Source: Natronorubrum halalkaliphilum
Lineage (GTDB): Archaea > Halobacteriota > Halobacteria > Halobacteriales > Natrialbaceae
DNA length: 64,000 nt
Direction of reading: 5' to 3'
NCBI RefSeq assembly: GCF_009834785.1
Contig: NZ_WUYX01000041.1
Span: 32,279-96,278 of the forward strand
Numbering within the stretch: position 1 is the stretch's first letter; each line of letters starts with the position of its first letter. This document shows positions 8,844-17,590 of this stretch, piece after piece. The notes beneath the pieces were generated by a model. That model was not told where the DNA came from and did no database searches. It saw only the letters and a program-made list of their open reading frames with translations. Both the position numbers and the translations under genes were made by a program.

Positions 8844-9278
8844 ACCCTGTATCGACTTCACCCCGCCGCCGAAGCGGGTGAAGATGGGCTTTCGCCTTGC
8901 CCCGCTGTAGGACTCTCGAGCCGCGTAACCGCCTCTGACAGGCCACTGTCGGCTCGTTTTCCATCCCTCGTCGCACACGACGCTACCGTCAGCGGTTGCT
9001 CCGTTCGCGATTGCTGGTATCCGCTGACGCGACGACACGTCCCACTCGACTCGTCTCGTCGATCGCATCTCGTCTCCGCGCTTCGGACGGGAAGACGTTC
9101 GATAGTCGTGGTCTGTTCAGGACCTGATACTACGATACGTATCACGATCGAACTATATCCGCACTGCTCGGGGTTCGAACCATCGATCTTGAAATATCTG
9201 TCTGGAACGTATCAATACCGGTACAACCAATCAACGGCCGGCCGCGACCTTTTGGCCGCTGGTGTGTTACCCGCACTC
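8844..9278. other. 435-base intergenic stretch with two hairpins
   Basis: No gene is convincing on either strand. Just after Hsp20 a stem (8856-8866 with 8874-8883, one bulge) has arms close to CTTCACCCGC and GCGGGTGAAG. It is followed by a smaller GGGC/GCCC stem near 8886-8905. The first could end the Hsp20 transcript, although the sequence after it is not T-rich. The stretch 9120-9240 is A/T-richer and probably holds the promoter of the acetyltransferase gene. Confidence 0.5.
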
Positions 9279-9812
9279 GTGACTCGAGACGTCCGGCAGG
9301 CGACGGTCGACGATGTCTGGGCCGTCCACGAGACGGCGCGCGAGAGTTGGCACGCAGCCTACGACGAGATTCTCGGTCCCGAAACGGTCGACGATATCGT
9401 CGACGACTGGTACGCGATCGGAGATATCGAATCGTCGATCACCGACGCGATCGGGCGCGAGGACGTCGCGTTCCTCGTCGCGGAACCGGCAACCACGACC
9501 GAACCCGGGGAACTCGAGCGCGAGTGCTGTGGCTTCGCACACGTCGTTCCGTGGCCCGAAAACCCCGCGGTCGGCTACCTCGCGCGACTCTACGTCTCCC
9601 CTCCCGCGTGGCGAGAGGGAACCGGGACCGCGCTGCTCGAGGCGCTGACGGCCAGACTCGACGACTCGTTCGACCGGGTTCGACTGGCCGTCCTCACGGA
9701 CAACGACATCGGCATCTCGTTCGCCGAGTCGACGGGGTTCGAACACGTCGAAACACGAGCGACGGGGCTGGCCGACGGCCTCGAGGAGTACGTTTACGAA
9801 AAACCGATCTGA
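9279..9812 (+). CDS. GNAT family N-acetyltransferase, first of a tandem pair
   Basis: A 177-residue GNAT acetyltransferase. The acetyl-CoA pyrophosphate loop is in the segment around ARLYVSPPAWREGTGTALLEAL (residues about 100-120), with the conserved RLYV strand before it and a C-terminal NDIGISFAESTGF motif. The GTG at 9279 was chosen because it aligns exactly with the start of the downstream paralogue (T-R-D-V-R-Q-A against A-R-T-V-R-Q-A). The two proteins share RESWHAAYD near the N terminus and an almost identical ending (GLEEYVYEKP). The substrate is unknown. Confidence 0.88.
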   Translation: MTRDVRQATVDDVWAVHETARESWHAAYDEILGPETVDDIVDDWYAIGDIESSITDAIGREDVAFLVAEPATTTEPGELERECCGFAHVVPWPENPAVGYLARLYVSPPAWREGTGTALLEALTARLDDSFDRVRLAVLTDNDIGISFAESTGFEHVETRATGLADGLEEYVYEKPI

Positions 9813-9872
9813 CCGACCGGGATTCGCGCTCGAACCGCCAGAGGTTTTGTCCGATACCTCACATGATGGGGC

Positions 9873-10397
9873 ATGGCCCGGACCGTCCGACAGGCAACGC
9901 CGGAGGCGGCGACGACCGTTCGCGAGATCGCACGCGAGAGTTGGCACGCGGCCTACGACGGGTTTCTCGGTGCCGAGCGCGTCTCGGTGATCACTGATGA
10001 CTGGTATTCGGTCGAGGGGCTCGAGGCCTCGATCGCCGACGCGACGGATCGAAACGACGCCACGTTCTCGCTCGCGCTCTCGGAACCGCTGGACAGTCCA
10101 GAAGGGAGAACGGTCGAGGGGTTCGCCCACGCCAGCGCCCCGGACGACGACTCGGTCGCCTCTTTGCACCGACTCTACGTCCGGCCGAGCGCGTGGGGCG
10201 ACGGGGCCGGCACTGCGCTGCTCGAGCGGGTCGAGACCGACCTGCAACCGGCGTGTGATCGACTTCGACTGACCGTCTTCGCGGACAACGAAATCGGGGT
10301 CTCGTTCTACGACTCGTCCGGCTTCGAGCGAATCGACATACGGGAGAGGGATCTGGGCGACGGTCTCGAGGAGTACGTTTACGAAAAACCGCTCTGA
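9873..10397 (+). CDS. GNAT family N-acetyltransferase, second of a tandem pair
   Basis: A 174-residue paralogue of the gene 60 bases upstream, with the same motif order: RESWHAAYD, the RLYVRPSAW strand and acetyl-CoA loop GDGAGTALLE, then NEIGVSFYDSSGF and the shared C terminus EEYVYEKP. The 3' ends are nearly identical even at DNA level, so this is a tandem duplication. It has its own upstream A/T-rich element near 9843-9865. The two copies differ mainly in the central substrate-facing part, which suggests divergence in acceptor specificity (inference). Confidence 0.9.
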   Translation: MARTVRQATPEAATTVREIARESWHAAYDGFLGAERVSVITDDWYSVEGLEASIADATDRNDATFSLALSEPLDSPEGRTVEGFAHASAPDDDSVASLHRLYVRPSAWGDGAGTALLERVETDLQPACDRLRLTVFADNEIGVSFYDSSGFERIDIRERDLGDGLEEYVYEKPL

Positions 10398-10448
10398 GAG
10401 CCTTCGATCGAAACCCCGTCGTCGTTCGCTTTGCTCAGTTCCCCCCGC

Positions 10449-11747
10449 TCACAGCGTCTTCTCGGCCTCGTCGTCGTCGACGACTTCGATCCCGCGGTTG
10501 TTGACCGCCATCGGGTCGAGACCGACCTCCTGCAGGAAGTTCTTGTACTCGCGTTCGCACTGCTCGGCGTCTTTTTGCTTGTCGCTGGCGCGATCACAGA
10601 GTTTGACGAGGTTCTCGGGGACGTCGTTCTGGTAGACGATCCAGTGGTTGATCAGGTCCGAGAGGCGGCGAATGGGGCTTGTGAAGTGGCCGTAAATCTC
10701 GAAGTTCAGCGCGTGGTGGCCGCCGAACGGGTCGTCCATGTACTTCGCGCGGGGCATGACCTTCATCACGGCCCACTGGATCTTGTCGAGCTGGCGGGCC
10801 GGCGCTTCCTCGAGCGTTGCGTTGACGGCTTTGCGGGGGTCGTCCCACGTGCTGCCGGGGATCGAGACGCCGTCCAAGTCCTGAATCTCCCGGAGGGCTT
10901 CGGACCACTCGTCGGGGCTCGGCTGCGGGTGGACCCGGTACATCGCGGAGACGCCGCGATTCCACATGAGTTCGTGTGTGACGGCCTTATTGGCCTTTAG
11001 CATGCACTCCTCGATGATGGTGTGGGCGCGGTCCCGTGCGGGGTTCAACACGAGCGAGCCGTCCTCCTTGCGGATCTCGTGCATCCGATCGGCGACCTGG
11101 TGGACCAGCTTGTTCTCCTCGTGGAGCGGCGCGTCGGGATCCTCGAGGCGGTTCTCGGCCTGCGAGTAGGTCAGGCGCTCGTCGGATTCGATGACGGACT
11201 TGTAGATCTCGATGTTGTCGTAGCTCAGGGTCTCCTTGTCGAGGTGCATCTCGACGGTGTGGGCCAGTCGATCCTCGTTGGGAACCAGCGAACAGACCGT
11301 CTCGGCCAGCACCGGCGGGAGCATGTGGATCGTGTAGCCGGGGAGATAGACCGTGTTGGCTCGTTCGACGGCCGAGTCCCACATTGCGGTGTCGGGGTTG
11401 ACGTAGTGGGTCACGTCGGCGATGTGAACCCAGAGGACGTACTCGTCCTCGCGCTCTTCGATCGAGATCGCGTCGTCGAAGTCCTGGGCGTCGATGGGGT
11501 CGGTCGTCCAGGTCGTCAATTCGCGGAGATCCTTCCGATCGTCGATCTCGTCTTGAATCTCGGCCTCGACGCCGTCGGTCCGTTCTTTGGCTTCCTCGAG
11601 AACCTCGGGCGGGAAGCCGTCGGGGATCTCGAACTTCTCGAAGAGGTCCTCGCGTTTGTTCTCGAGGTGGCGGGCGAGGTCCTCGCTAATCTCGACGGGA
11701 CCCTGCCCTTCGGCCGTGCCGGCTTCGGCCTGTGTATCGTCGCTCAT
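10449..11747 (-). CDS. rnr: RNase R-type 3'-5' exoribonuclease with only the RNB domain
   Basis: A 432-residue RNase II/R family enzyme that hydrolyses single-stranded RNA from the 3' end. The catalytic metal-binding block is TDPIDAQDFDDAIS (residues 82-95, Asp-rich) in the usual place at the start of the RNB domain, followed by HIADVTHYV. There are no N-terminal cold-shock domains and no C-terminal S1 domain, so the protein is essentially a bare RNB domain. That is the known haloarchaeal form. The start at 11747 opens an acidic N terminus after non-coding-like sequence. It is convergent with the second acetyltransferase, with 51 bases between them. Confidence 0.93.
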   Translation of the reverse strand: MSDDTQAEAGTAEGQGPVEISEDLARHLENKREDLFEKFEIPDGFPPEVLEEAKERTDGVEAEIQDEIDDRKDLRELTTWTTDPIDAQDFDDAISIEEREDEYVLWVHIADVTHYVNPDTAMWDSAVERANTVYLPGYTIHMLPPVLAETVCSLVPNEDRLAHTVEMHLDKETLSYDNIEIYKSVIESDERLTYSQAENRLEDPDAPLHEENKLVHQVADRMHEIRKEDGSLVLNPARDRAHTIIEECMLKANKAVTHELMWNRGVSAMYRVHPQPSPDEWSEALREIQDLDGVSIPGSTWDDPRKAVNATLEEAPARQLDKIQWAVMKVMPRAKYMDDPFGGHHALNFEIYGHFTSPIRRLSDLINHWIVYQNDVPENLVKLCDRASDKQKDAEQCEREYKNFLQEVGLDPMAVNNRGIEVVDDDEAEKTL

Positions 11748-11980
11748 AGGGTGGCGTACGGACGAAAGGGTGAAAGTCGTGTCGGGATGGGAACGTCGTC
11801 GAAGATTCGGTCGAGCGCCGAAACGGGCGCGGGAACTGATAGTAACGACTGCAACTATTACCACCCTGACCGCACCGTTGCCGTGCGATCAGATGTGCAG
11901 TGGCTACTATACCAACTGCGAACCCATCACCCAGCCAGAACCGGTATACGGGTCGAGGGCAATAGACCACTAGTTCGGCT

Positions 11981-14104
11981 ATGTCCTGGCAGTACACTAC
12001 GCAGATCGTTCCCTACATCGGAGTTCTCCTCCTGGCGATGGTGGTCTCGGCGACGCTGGTCGTCTACACCGTTGTGTGGCGAACAGATGCGCTGGACGAC
12101 TCGAGCGTCCGCGCGTTCGTCGGTCTGAACGCCGGCTGTGCGATCTGGTCGGGCGCGTACACGCTGCAGTTGCTGAGCGTCGACCTGCTGACGAAGCGGT
12201 TCTGGTTGGGCCTCGCTTTCGTCGGCTCTATTCTGGTGGTGGTCTCGCTGTTCGCCTTCGCCGTTGCGTACTCGGACAACGAACGGTGGCTCACCCGTCG
12301 AACGCTCCTCGCGGTGACGTTCGTCCCCGTCGTGGGGTTCGTCCTGCACGCGACCCAGTACCGAAATCTGTACGAACAACCACTCGAAACCACGGTTGTC
12401 GATGGGCTCGTCGTTCTGGAACGAACGCTCGGACCGGCGGCGGTTGTCACCGTCCTGTTCATGTACGGGCTCGTTGTCGTCGCTGCGGGGTTCTTGCTGA
12501 AGACTGTGTACGACTCACAACGCGTCTACCGGGTGCAGTCCATTGCTGTCCTGATCGCGATCCTCGTTCCGTTCGTCCCCAACATCGTGTGGGCGCTCGG
12601 CCTGGGTCCGATGGGTAACCTCGATCTGACGCCCGTCGCGTTCACCGTCTCCGGTGTCGTGTTCGCCGTCGCCATCTATCGCCACCACCTGTTGGATATC
12701 GCTCCCGTCGCTCGCACTGCAGTCGTCGAAGATATGCACGACGGCTTTCTCGTGATCGACGAAACCAACCGTATCCGTGACGCCAACGCGGCCGTTCGGA
12801 GTATGCGGGGGACCGACTCGATCATCGGTCGGGACGTGACCGCGGTATTCCCCGATATCGCTTCGCTCGTCGGCGACGATGCCTCGACGGAGCAGACCGA
12901 AATCGTCGTCGACGGCGAGGGCGGCCGCCGACTCTTCGACGTGCAGGTCCAACGACTCTCGACCGCCGACGAGATTCGGCTGCTCCTCCTCCGCGACGTC
13001 ACCAAGCAACACGCCGTCGAACAGCGGTATCAGTCCTTCATCGAGAACGCGTCCGATCTCATCACGATGGTCGACGAGCGCGGGATCATCCGCTACCAGA
13101 GTCCCTCGAGTGCGACCGTGCTGGGATTCGAGTCCGCCGAACTGGAGGGGCAATCCGCGTTCGAACTGGTCCATCCCGACGACCGAGCGGCACTTCTCGA
13201 GCAGTTTCGGAGCGGACTCGACGCGGAGGTCGCCGTCGATCGGGCGGAGTACCGCCTCCGAACCGCCGATGGCGAGTGGCGAGACGTCGAGACGATCGGG
13301 AGCAACTTGCTCGAGGATCCGTTCGTCGAAGGGATCGTCCTGAACACGCGCGATATCACGGACCGCAAGCAGCGCGAACGCGAAATCCGTCGGTCCAACG
13401 ACCAACTCGAGCAGTTCGCGGACGTCGTCAGCCACGATCTCCGAAACCCGCTTAACGTCGCACAGGGCTACCTGGAACTGGCCAGCGACGACGTCGACTC
13501 CGCGTACCACGACGATATCGAACACGCCCACGACCGGATGGCGGCGATCATCGAGGACGTGTTACGCCTGGCTCGAGAGGGGCAGCCGATCGACGACACC
13601 GAGGCGGTCGATCTCACCCGCGCCGTCGACCGTGCGTGGATGAACGTCGATACCGGCGAGGCGACCCGGTCGGTCGCAAGCGAACGACCGATCGACGCCG
13701 ACGAAGAGCGCCTCGTGCGTCTGCTCGAGAACCTGTTTCGGAATTCCGTGGAGCACGGTTCGACGAGCCAGTCAGATCCCGACGACGCTACGGCGGCGGC
13801 CGAACGAGGGATCGATCCCGTCCACGTTCGAGTCGGGACCACTCCTGAGGGGTTCTTCGTCGAAGACGACGGGCCGGGCATTCCGGTCGACAAACGCGAA
13901 CGAGTCCTCGAGTACGGCGTGACGACGTCGTCGTCCGGAACCGGGTTCGGGCTCGCCATCGTCGACGGGATCGCCGAGGGTCACGGCTGGACGCTCCGAA
14001 TCACCGAGAGTGCCGACGGGGGTGCTCGGTTCGAGTTCGACACTGAAGGGACGGCAGAAACGCCACCACCGAACCAGGACACGACCGCCGTTGACGAGGC
14101 GTGA
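11981..14104 (+). CDS. Membrane sensor histidine kinase (7TM-PAS-PAS-HisKA-HATPase)
   Basis: A 707-residue orphan sensor kinase. Residues 1-235 hold about seven hydrophobic helices (the N-terminal 7TM module of histidine kinases). Two PAS domains follow, the second near 345-465 with the VDERGIIRYQSPS start. The HisKA phospho-acceptor is in VVSHDLRNPLN (His about 485). The HATPase domain shows the N box NLFRNSVEHG near 585, DDGPGIP near 629 and GFGLAIVDG near 655. No response regulator is encoded nearby, so its partner is elsewhere, as is common in haloarchaea. It diverges from the RNase R gene across about 230 bases. Confidence 0.93.
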   Translation: MSWQYTTQIVPYIGVLLLAMVVSATLVVYTVVWRTDALDDSSVRAFVGLNAGCAIWSGAYTLQLLSVDLLTKRFWLGLAFVGSILVVVSLFAFAVAYSDNERWLTRRTLLAVTFVPVVGFVLHATQYRNLYEQPLETTVVDGLVVLERTLGPAAVVTVLFMYGLVVVAAGFLLKTVYDSQRVYRVQSIAVLIAILVPFVPNIVWALGLGPMGNLDLTPVAFTVSGVVFAVAIYRHHLLDIAPVARTAVVEDMHDGFLVIDETNRIRDANAAVRSMRGTDSIIGRDVTAVFPDIASLVGDDASTEQTEIVVDGEGGRRLFDVQVQRLSTADEIRLLLLRDVTKQHAVEQRYQSFIENASDLITMVDERGIIRYQSPSSATVLGFESAELEGQSAFELVHPDDRAALLEQFRSGLDAEVAVDRAEYRLRTADGEWRDVETIGSNLLEDPFVEGIVLNTRDITDRKQREREIRRSNDQLEQFADVVSHDLRNPLNVAQGYLELASDDVDSAYHDDIEHAHDRMAAIIEDVLRLAREGQPIDDTEAVDLTRAVDRAWMNVDTGEATRSVASERPIDADEERLVRLLENLFRNSVEHGSTSQSDPDDATAAAERGIDPVHVRVGTTPEGFFVEDDGPGIPVDKRERVLEYGVTTSSSGTGFGLAIVDGIAEGHGWTLRITESADGGARFEFDTEGTAETPPPNQDTTAVDEA

Positions 14105-14168
14105 GAAACGCCCACTACGAGCGTCGTCGATCGTGGATCACGAGCACATCTGTGGTCGTCCCGGTGTG

Positions 14169-14255
14169 AGACGGACTGCTGTACCGGCGTACCGGTGCGA
14201 TCCCAGATCGGCCGTGGGTGATGGTCGTACCGGTACCGATTACAGCAGGCCGTCT
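14169..14255 (-). repeat. Stop-associated palindromic repeat, copy F (diverged)
   Basis: An 87-base element bounded by AGACGGACTGCTGTA at 14169 and its near-perfect inverse, TACAGCAGGCCGTCT, at 14241-14255 (14 of 15 paired). The interior is rich in ACCGGT palindromes. It lies 10 bases beyond the stop of the leftward zinc-protein gene, whose other flank holds copy B. Confidence 0.7.
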
Positions 14256-14265
14256 ACATCGGCCG

Positions 14266-14559
14266 TCAGGACTCTTCCTCGAGCGTGCCGTACCGATCCT
14301 CGACGGTTTCCAGATAGCCGGCGAGAAACGCGTCTCGATCGGCCCCACCGGCCTCGCACTCGACGAGGATGTCCTCGAGTTCGTCCCGCGGATGATGACA
14401 CAGGTCGCCGTGGCAGGATTTACAGAGGTGCTCGAACTCCTTATCGCTGCGATCCCAGCGATCGCCGTGCTTGTCGTATTCGCGGGCCATCGACCGGGTT
14501 ACTTGGTCGCCACAGGCGAGACAAGTGACCGTCTCAGTGCGGTTCCGGGAAGGCCACAT
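14266..14559 (-). CDS. Small zinc-binding protein (HNH-like cysteine pattern)
   Basis: A 97-residue protein with Cys13-x2-Cys16 and Cys46-x2-Cys49, then Cys54-His55-His56, and an acidic C-terminal helix. The spacing of the two CxxC knuckles around a basic, Arg/Asp-rich segment resembles the zinc part of HNH-type proteins, but no clear catalytic His-Asn-His order is visible, so nuclease activity is not claimed. It is more likely a structural zinc protein binding nucleic acid or protein. The gene is bracketed by two copies (F and B) of the palindromic repeat. Confidence 0.8.
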   Translation of the reverse strand: MWPSRNRTETVTCLACGDQVTRSMAREYDKHGDRWDRSDKEFEHLCKSCHGDLCHHPRDELEDILVECEAGGADRDAFLAGYLETVEDRYGTLEEES

Positions 14560-14666
14560 GACTGTGACGACACCGTGCTATTACTTAGCAATTATCTCAT
14601 TCCTCGTCGGATCCGACTATCACGTTGCCCGATTGGTCGGTTCGACGGATCGTTTCCGCTCGTCTT

Positions 14667-14748
14667 ATACGGATTGCTGTAACGATTCACCGGCGCAACC
14701 GCCGCCCGGGTCGCGGTTGCGCCGGGAATGACTTACAGTAAACCGCCT
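14667..14748 (-). repeat. Stop-associated palindromic repeat, copy B
   Basis: An 82-base element, ATACGGATTGCTGTA at one end and TACAGTAAACCGCCT at the other. The centre is a perfect 13-base stem, 14690-14702 with 14713-14725, of the GGCGCAACCG type. Its last base at 14748 is also the final A of the TAA stop of the leftward metallophosphoesterase gene. Confidence 0.88.
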
Positions 14749-16166
14749 TAGTCCCGTTCGATTCCGTCCGCTCGGGCGCTCCCGTCTCCGTCGGCGGTGA
14801 CGGACTTCCGTCCGGACCCGGAGTCGGGTTCGGGCGCCGTTTGGGGCACCTCGAGCGGACCGTCGGGATCGATCACCGTCCGTTCCGGGATCGGCTCCGC
14901 GGACGGCGGGCGGCGCGCGACCAGTCGCTGAAAGCGGGTGAGATCCCGCGGTTCGTCGGTCTCGATCTCCTCGTACTCGATGACGATACGGTCGCCCTCG
15001 GGAAAGATCCTGAAGTAGTTCAGCCGAAACGAGGGTGCGTAGACGCCGGGGAGCCGCGAGAACCACGTTTCGGCGTGCTGGAGCTTCTTCAGCCAGGTTC
15101 CGGTGTTGACGACGGCGCGGTCGCCCCACTTCGTCAGCGACGCTCGGTGGGTGTGGCCGTAAACGTAGACGGCGACGTCGGGGTTGGACTCGAAAACGTC
15201 TCTGGCCGCGTTCAGGAAGGGCTGGTCGCCCTGTCCGACGCGGACGCCCGAAAGCATGACGCCGAAGCGATCGAGGGTGTGACTCAGGTCGCGTCTGAAC
15301 AGCCACAGCGGGATCGCCAGCAATAGCAGGACGACGATGATCACGATATTGATCGCGATAATGAGTTCGAGCACGATGTCGGCGATACCCAGCGCGTGGA
15401 GCACCGGATTGTCGGTGAACAGCCACGACGGGACGACCCCTGCGACCTCGAGGATCGTTCCCGCCAGGTAGAGCAGCGTGAGGTTGAAAAACAACAGCAG
15501 CGGGACGACGATCGCCCGCAGAAACGGGCTCATCTCCCGGTAGAAGTAGTTCGAGAGGAGCCAGCGCGGGAGTTCCTCCATCGGCGCGACCGACTGGATA
15601 TCGCGCAGCCAGTCGCCTCTGGCGCGTCCGGAGTAGCGGCCCGCGGCGGCGACGATCCGCTGGACGACGAAGTAGCCGACCGGGAGCGCGTCGGGGTTTC
15701 CCCAGTCGGACAGCCGGTTGTTCGCGTCGTGTTGTTGGCCGTGTTCGATCCAGAGCAGGGGGCTCCCGTCCGCGCCGTCACCGACATCGACCTCGCGGGT
15801 GATCGCGATCACGGGCTCGAGCGTGACGTTGAACTCGGCGAGCCGATCGATGTGGGCTGGGTAACAGGCGAGATCGTAGTCGTGGTTGCCCGGGATGAGG
15901 GTGATGTCGATCTCCTCGCCGGTCGCCCGGAGCTGTTCGAACACCCGCGGGTGGTCCTCGATCACGCGCTCGAGTTTCGCCGGCCCCGTCACCTCGGCGT
16001 ACTCCCACAGCCCGAACGCGTCGCCGTTGATGATCAGTTCGACGTCGCCGCCGCGTTCCTCGAGATCCGCGAGAAATGCGAGCAGTTCCGCCTCGAAGTC
16101 GAGCGCCGTGAGCTGCTCGTCGCCGCCCATGTGGAGGTCGCTGATAAAGACGTACTCGCGGGCCAT
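14748..16166 (-). CDS. Membrane-inserted calcineurin-like metallophosphoesterase
   Basis: A 472-residue phosphoesterase. The metal-site motifs appear in order: DLHMGG (residues 10-15), NGD near 48, GNHD (93-96), a His pair in HGQQH near 142, and GHTH (337-340). Between GNHD and GHTH two strong hydrophobic helices occur, at about 218-244 and 262-292, so the chain crosses the membrane twice inside the catalytic domain. The overall motif set recalls UDP-diacylglucosamine pyrophosphatase-like enzymes, but the substrate cannot be told. The C terminus is Asp/Glu/Pro-rich. The start at 16166 (MAREYVF) begins the first strand. Repeat copy B begins at the stop codon. Confidence 0.88.
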   Translation of the reverse strand: MAREYVFISDLHMGGDEQLTALDFEAELLAFLADLEERGGDVELIINGDAFGLWEYAEVTGPAKLERVIEDHPRVFEQLRATGEEIDITLIPGNHDYDLACYPAHIDRLAEFNVTLEPVIAITREVDVGDGADGSPLLWIEHGQQHDANNRLSDWGNPDALPVGYFVVQRIVAAAGRYSGRARGDWLRDIQSVAPMEELPRWLLSNYFYREMSPFLRAIVVPLLLFFNLTLLYLAGTILEVAGVVPSWLFTDNPVLHALGIADIVLELIIAINIVIIVVLLLLAIPLWLFRRDLSHTLDRFGVMLSGVRVGQGDQPFLNAARDVFESNPDVAVYVYGHTHRASLTKWGDRAVVNTGTWLKKLQHAETWFSRLPGVYAPSFRLNYFRIFPEGDRIVIEYEEIETDEPRDLTRFQRLVARRPPSAEPIPERTVIDPDGPLEVPQTAPEPDSGSGRKSVTADGDGSARADGIERD

Positions 16167-16236
16167 TGGGGGAATCGAGCATCGTACCATGCGCGGTCGG
16201 TTAGTGGTTTCCCCGGTCGCGGCCCGTCGAACGCTT

Positions 16237-16857
16237 TCAGTTTCCGTTCGGAAGGTCCTCCACTCGCTGGTAATACCGGACCCACAGCATCTGCAGCGGG
16301 GCGATCACCACCGGGACGAAAAACGCCAGCGTGAGGTTCACGGCGGCGACGCCGATCGAGAGGGCGAAGACGGACGGGGAGATCAGCCCTCGAATCGTGA
16401 TCAACGACGCGGCTCGAGCACTGATCTCGTCGGTGGTATACCCCGCTCGAGCCGCGTAGGCCCAGACTGCGGTCATGAGCACGCCAACCAGCACGAAGTT
16501 GATCGCGTACAGCGTCCAGGCGAACTGCGTTCCGTAGACCCCCATCAGCTCCGTCGGGTAGGGGAGAAACGAGATCGAAAGCAAGAACAGCAGGTTCAGC
16601 CACAGCAGGATCCGATCGTGAGCCGCGATGTATCGAAAGAGGTTGTGGTGGATGATCCAGTAGAGGCCGACGACGACGAAACTCAAGAGGTAACTGATCA
16701 GCAGCGTCTCCTGGGCGGCCAGCGCGGCCGGAAGTTCGGACGCGGAGACGTCCGGCACTTCGAACTGCAACACCAGTAGCGTGAGCACGATCGCGAACAC
16801 GCCGTCGCTAAGCGCCTCCATCCGATCCGTATCCGCGCCGCCGAGCGTCCTGACCAT
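16237..16857 (-). CDS. TMEM175 (DUF1211) family membrane protein
   Basis: A 206-residue integral membrane protein with about six hydrophobic helices. The first helix holds DRMEALSDGVFAIVLTLLVL, the signature of TMEM175-type potassium channels (R-x3-F/L-S-D-x-V/I-F-A-I). Bacterial and archaeal members are potassium-permeable and lack the selectivity loop of classical channels. Potassium flux would suit a salt-in halophile, but that is inference. It is encoded upstream of the metallophosphoesterase on the same strand with 70 bases between, so a shared transcript is possible. Confidence 0.87.
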   Translation of the reverse strand: MVRTLGGADTDRMEALSDGVFAIVLTLLVLQFEVPDVSASELPAALAAQETLLISYLLSFVVVGLYWIIHHNLFRYIAAHDRILLWLNLLFLLSISFLPYPTELMGVYGTQFAWTLYAINFVLVGVLMTAVWAYAARAGYTTDEISARAASLITIRGLISPSVFALSIGVAAVNLTLAFFVPVVIAPLQMLWVRYYQRVEDLPNGN

Positions 16858-17027
16858 ACGCGGGCTCTCCACTCGGAACGACGAATACGCTGCCCCGGTT
16901 CGCTCGCGTTGAACGATCCCGATGGCGCGGTTGCGAGGGATCGAATTCGGCGGAAACGAAGTCGATGGATCTTCGACGTGCCGTCACGAATCTAATCTGT
17001 TAAATGCGTACGGGAGATAGCACGGGT

Positions 17028-17507
17028 ATGCAGGTCAAGTCTCGACACCACCTCCGGAGTGACGCGGTTCGGGAACTCGAGCGCACGCTCGAGGAGCAAC
17101 TCGGCGTTTCGCCCGACGGCGATACCTACGAGCGCGTCGAATTCGAGAACACCGACTGGGAAGTCATCCTCATCGACGGCGAGCCCCAGGTCGCACACTT
17201 CGACGAGGAACCGTTCCTGACGGTTCGCGGCGCGAACGCCTACGAACCCGAGCGGAGACTGGTGACGGTCGACGCCGGCGCGATTTCGTTCGTCAGCGAC
17301 GGCGCGGACGTGATGCGACCGGGGATCACGGCGGCCACCGACGACATCTCGCCGGACGACCTTGTGGTGATCGCCGAGGAGTCCCACGGGAAGGTCCTCG
17401 CCGTCGGCCGCGCTCGCGTCGAGGGCTCGGAGATGGCCGGCGATGAGGGGAAAGTCGTCGACTCGCTGCACCACGTCGGGGACGAACTGTACGAGTTCGC
17501 CGGCTGA
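17028..17507 (+). CDS. PUA domain RNA-binding protein (MCT-1/Tma20-like)
   Basis: A 159-residue protein whose N-terminal part (about 1-75) is an acidic alpha/beta domain and whose C-terminal half (about 78-155) is a PUA domain, with VDAGAISFVSDGADVMRPGI and VLAVGRARV. The order pre-PUA plus PUA resembles archaeal relatives of MCT-1/Tma20, which bind the ribosome and tRNA in eukaryotes. The ATG at 17028 was chosen over one eight codons earlier because MQVKSRHHL is the conserved opening. Confidence 0.88.
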   Translation: MQVKSRHHLRSDAVRELERTLEEQLGVSPDGDTYERVEFENTDWEVILIDGEPQVAHFDEEPFLTVRGANAYEPERRLVTVDAGAISFVSDGADVMRPGITAATDDISPDDLVVIAEESHGKVLAVGRARVEGSEMAGDEGKVVDSLHHVGDELYEFAG

Positions 17508-17590
17508 TCGCGTGCGGATTTCGGCGGGTACTGACTCGTTTTCCCGACGATAGCGAGACGGTAGTGGCCGGCTTCGAGCCGAGAGTGCCA

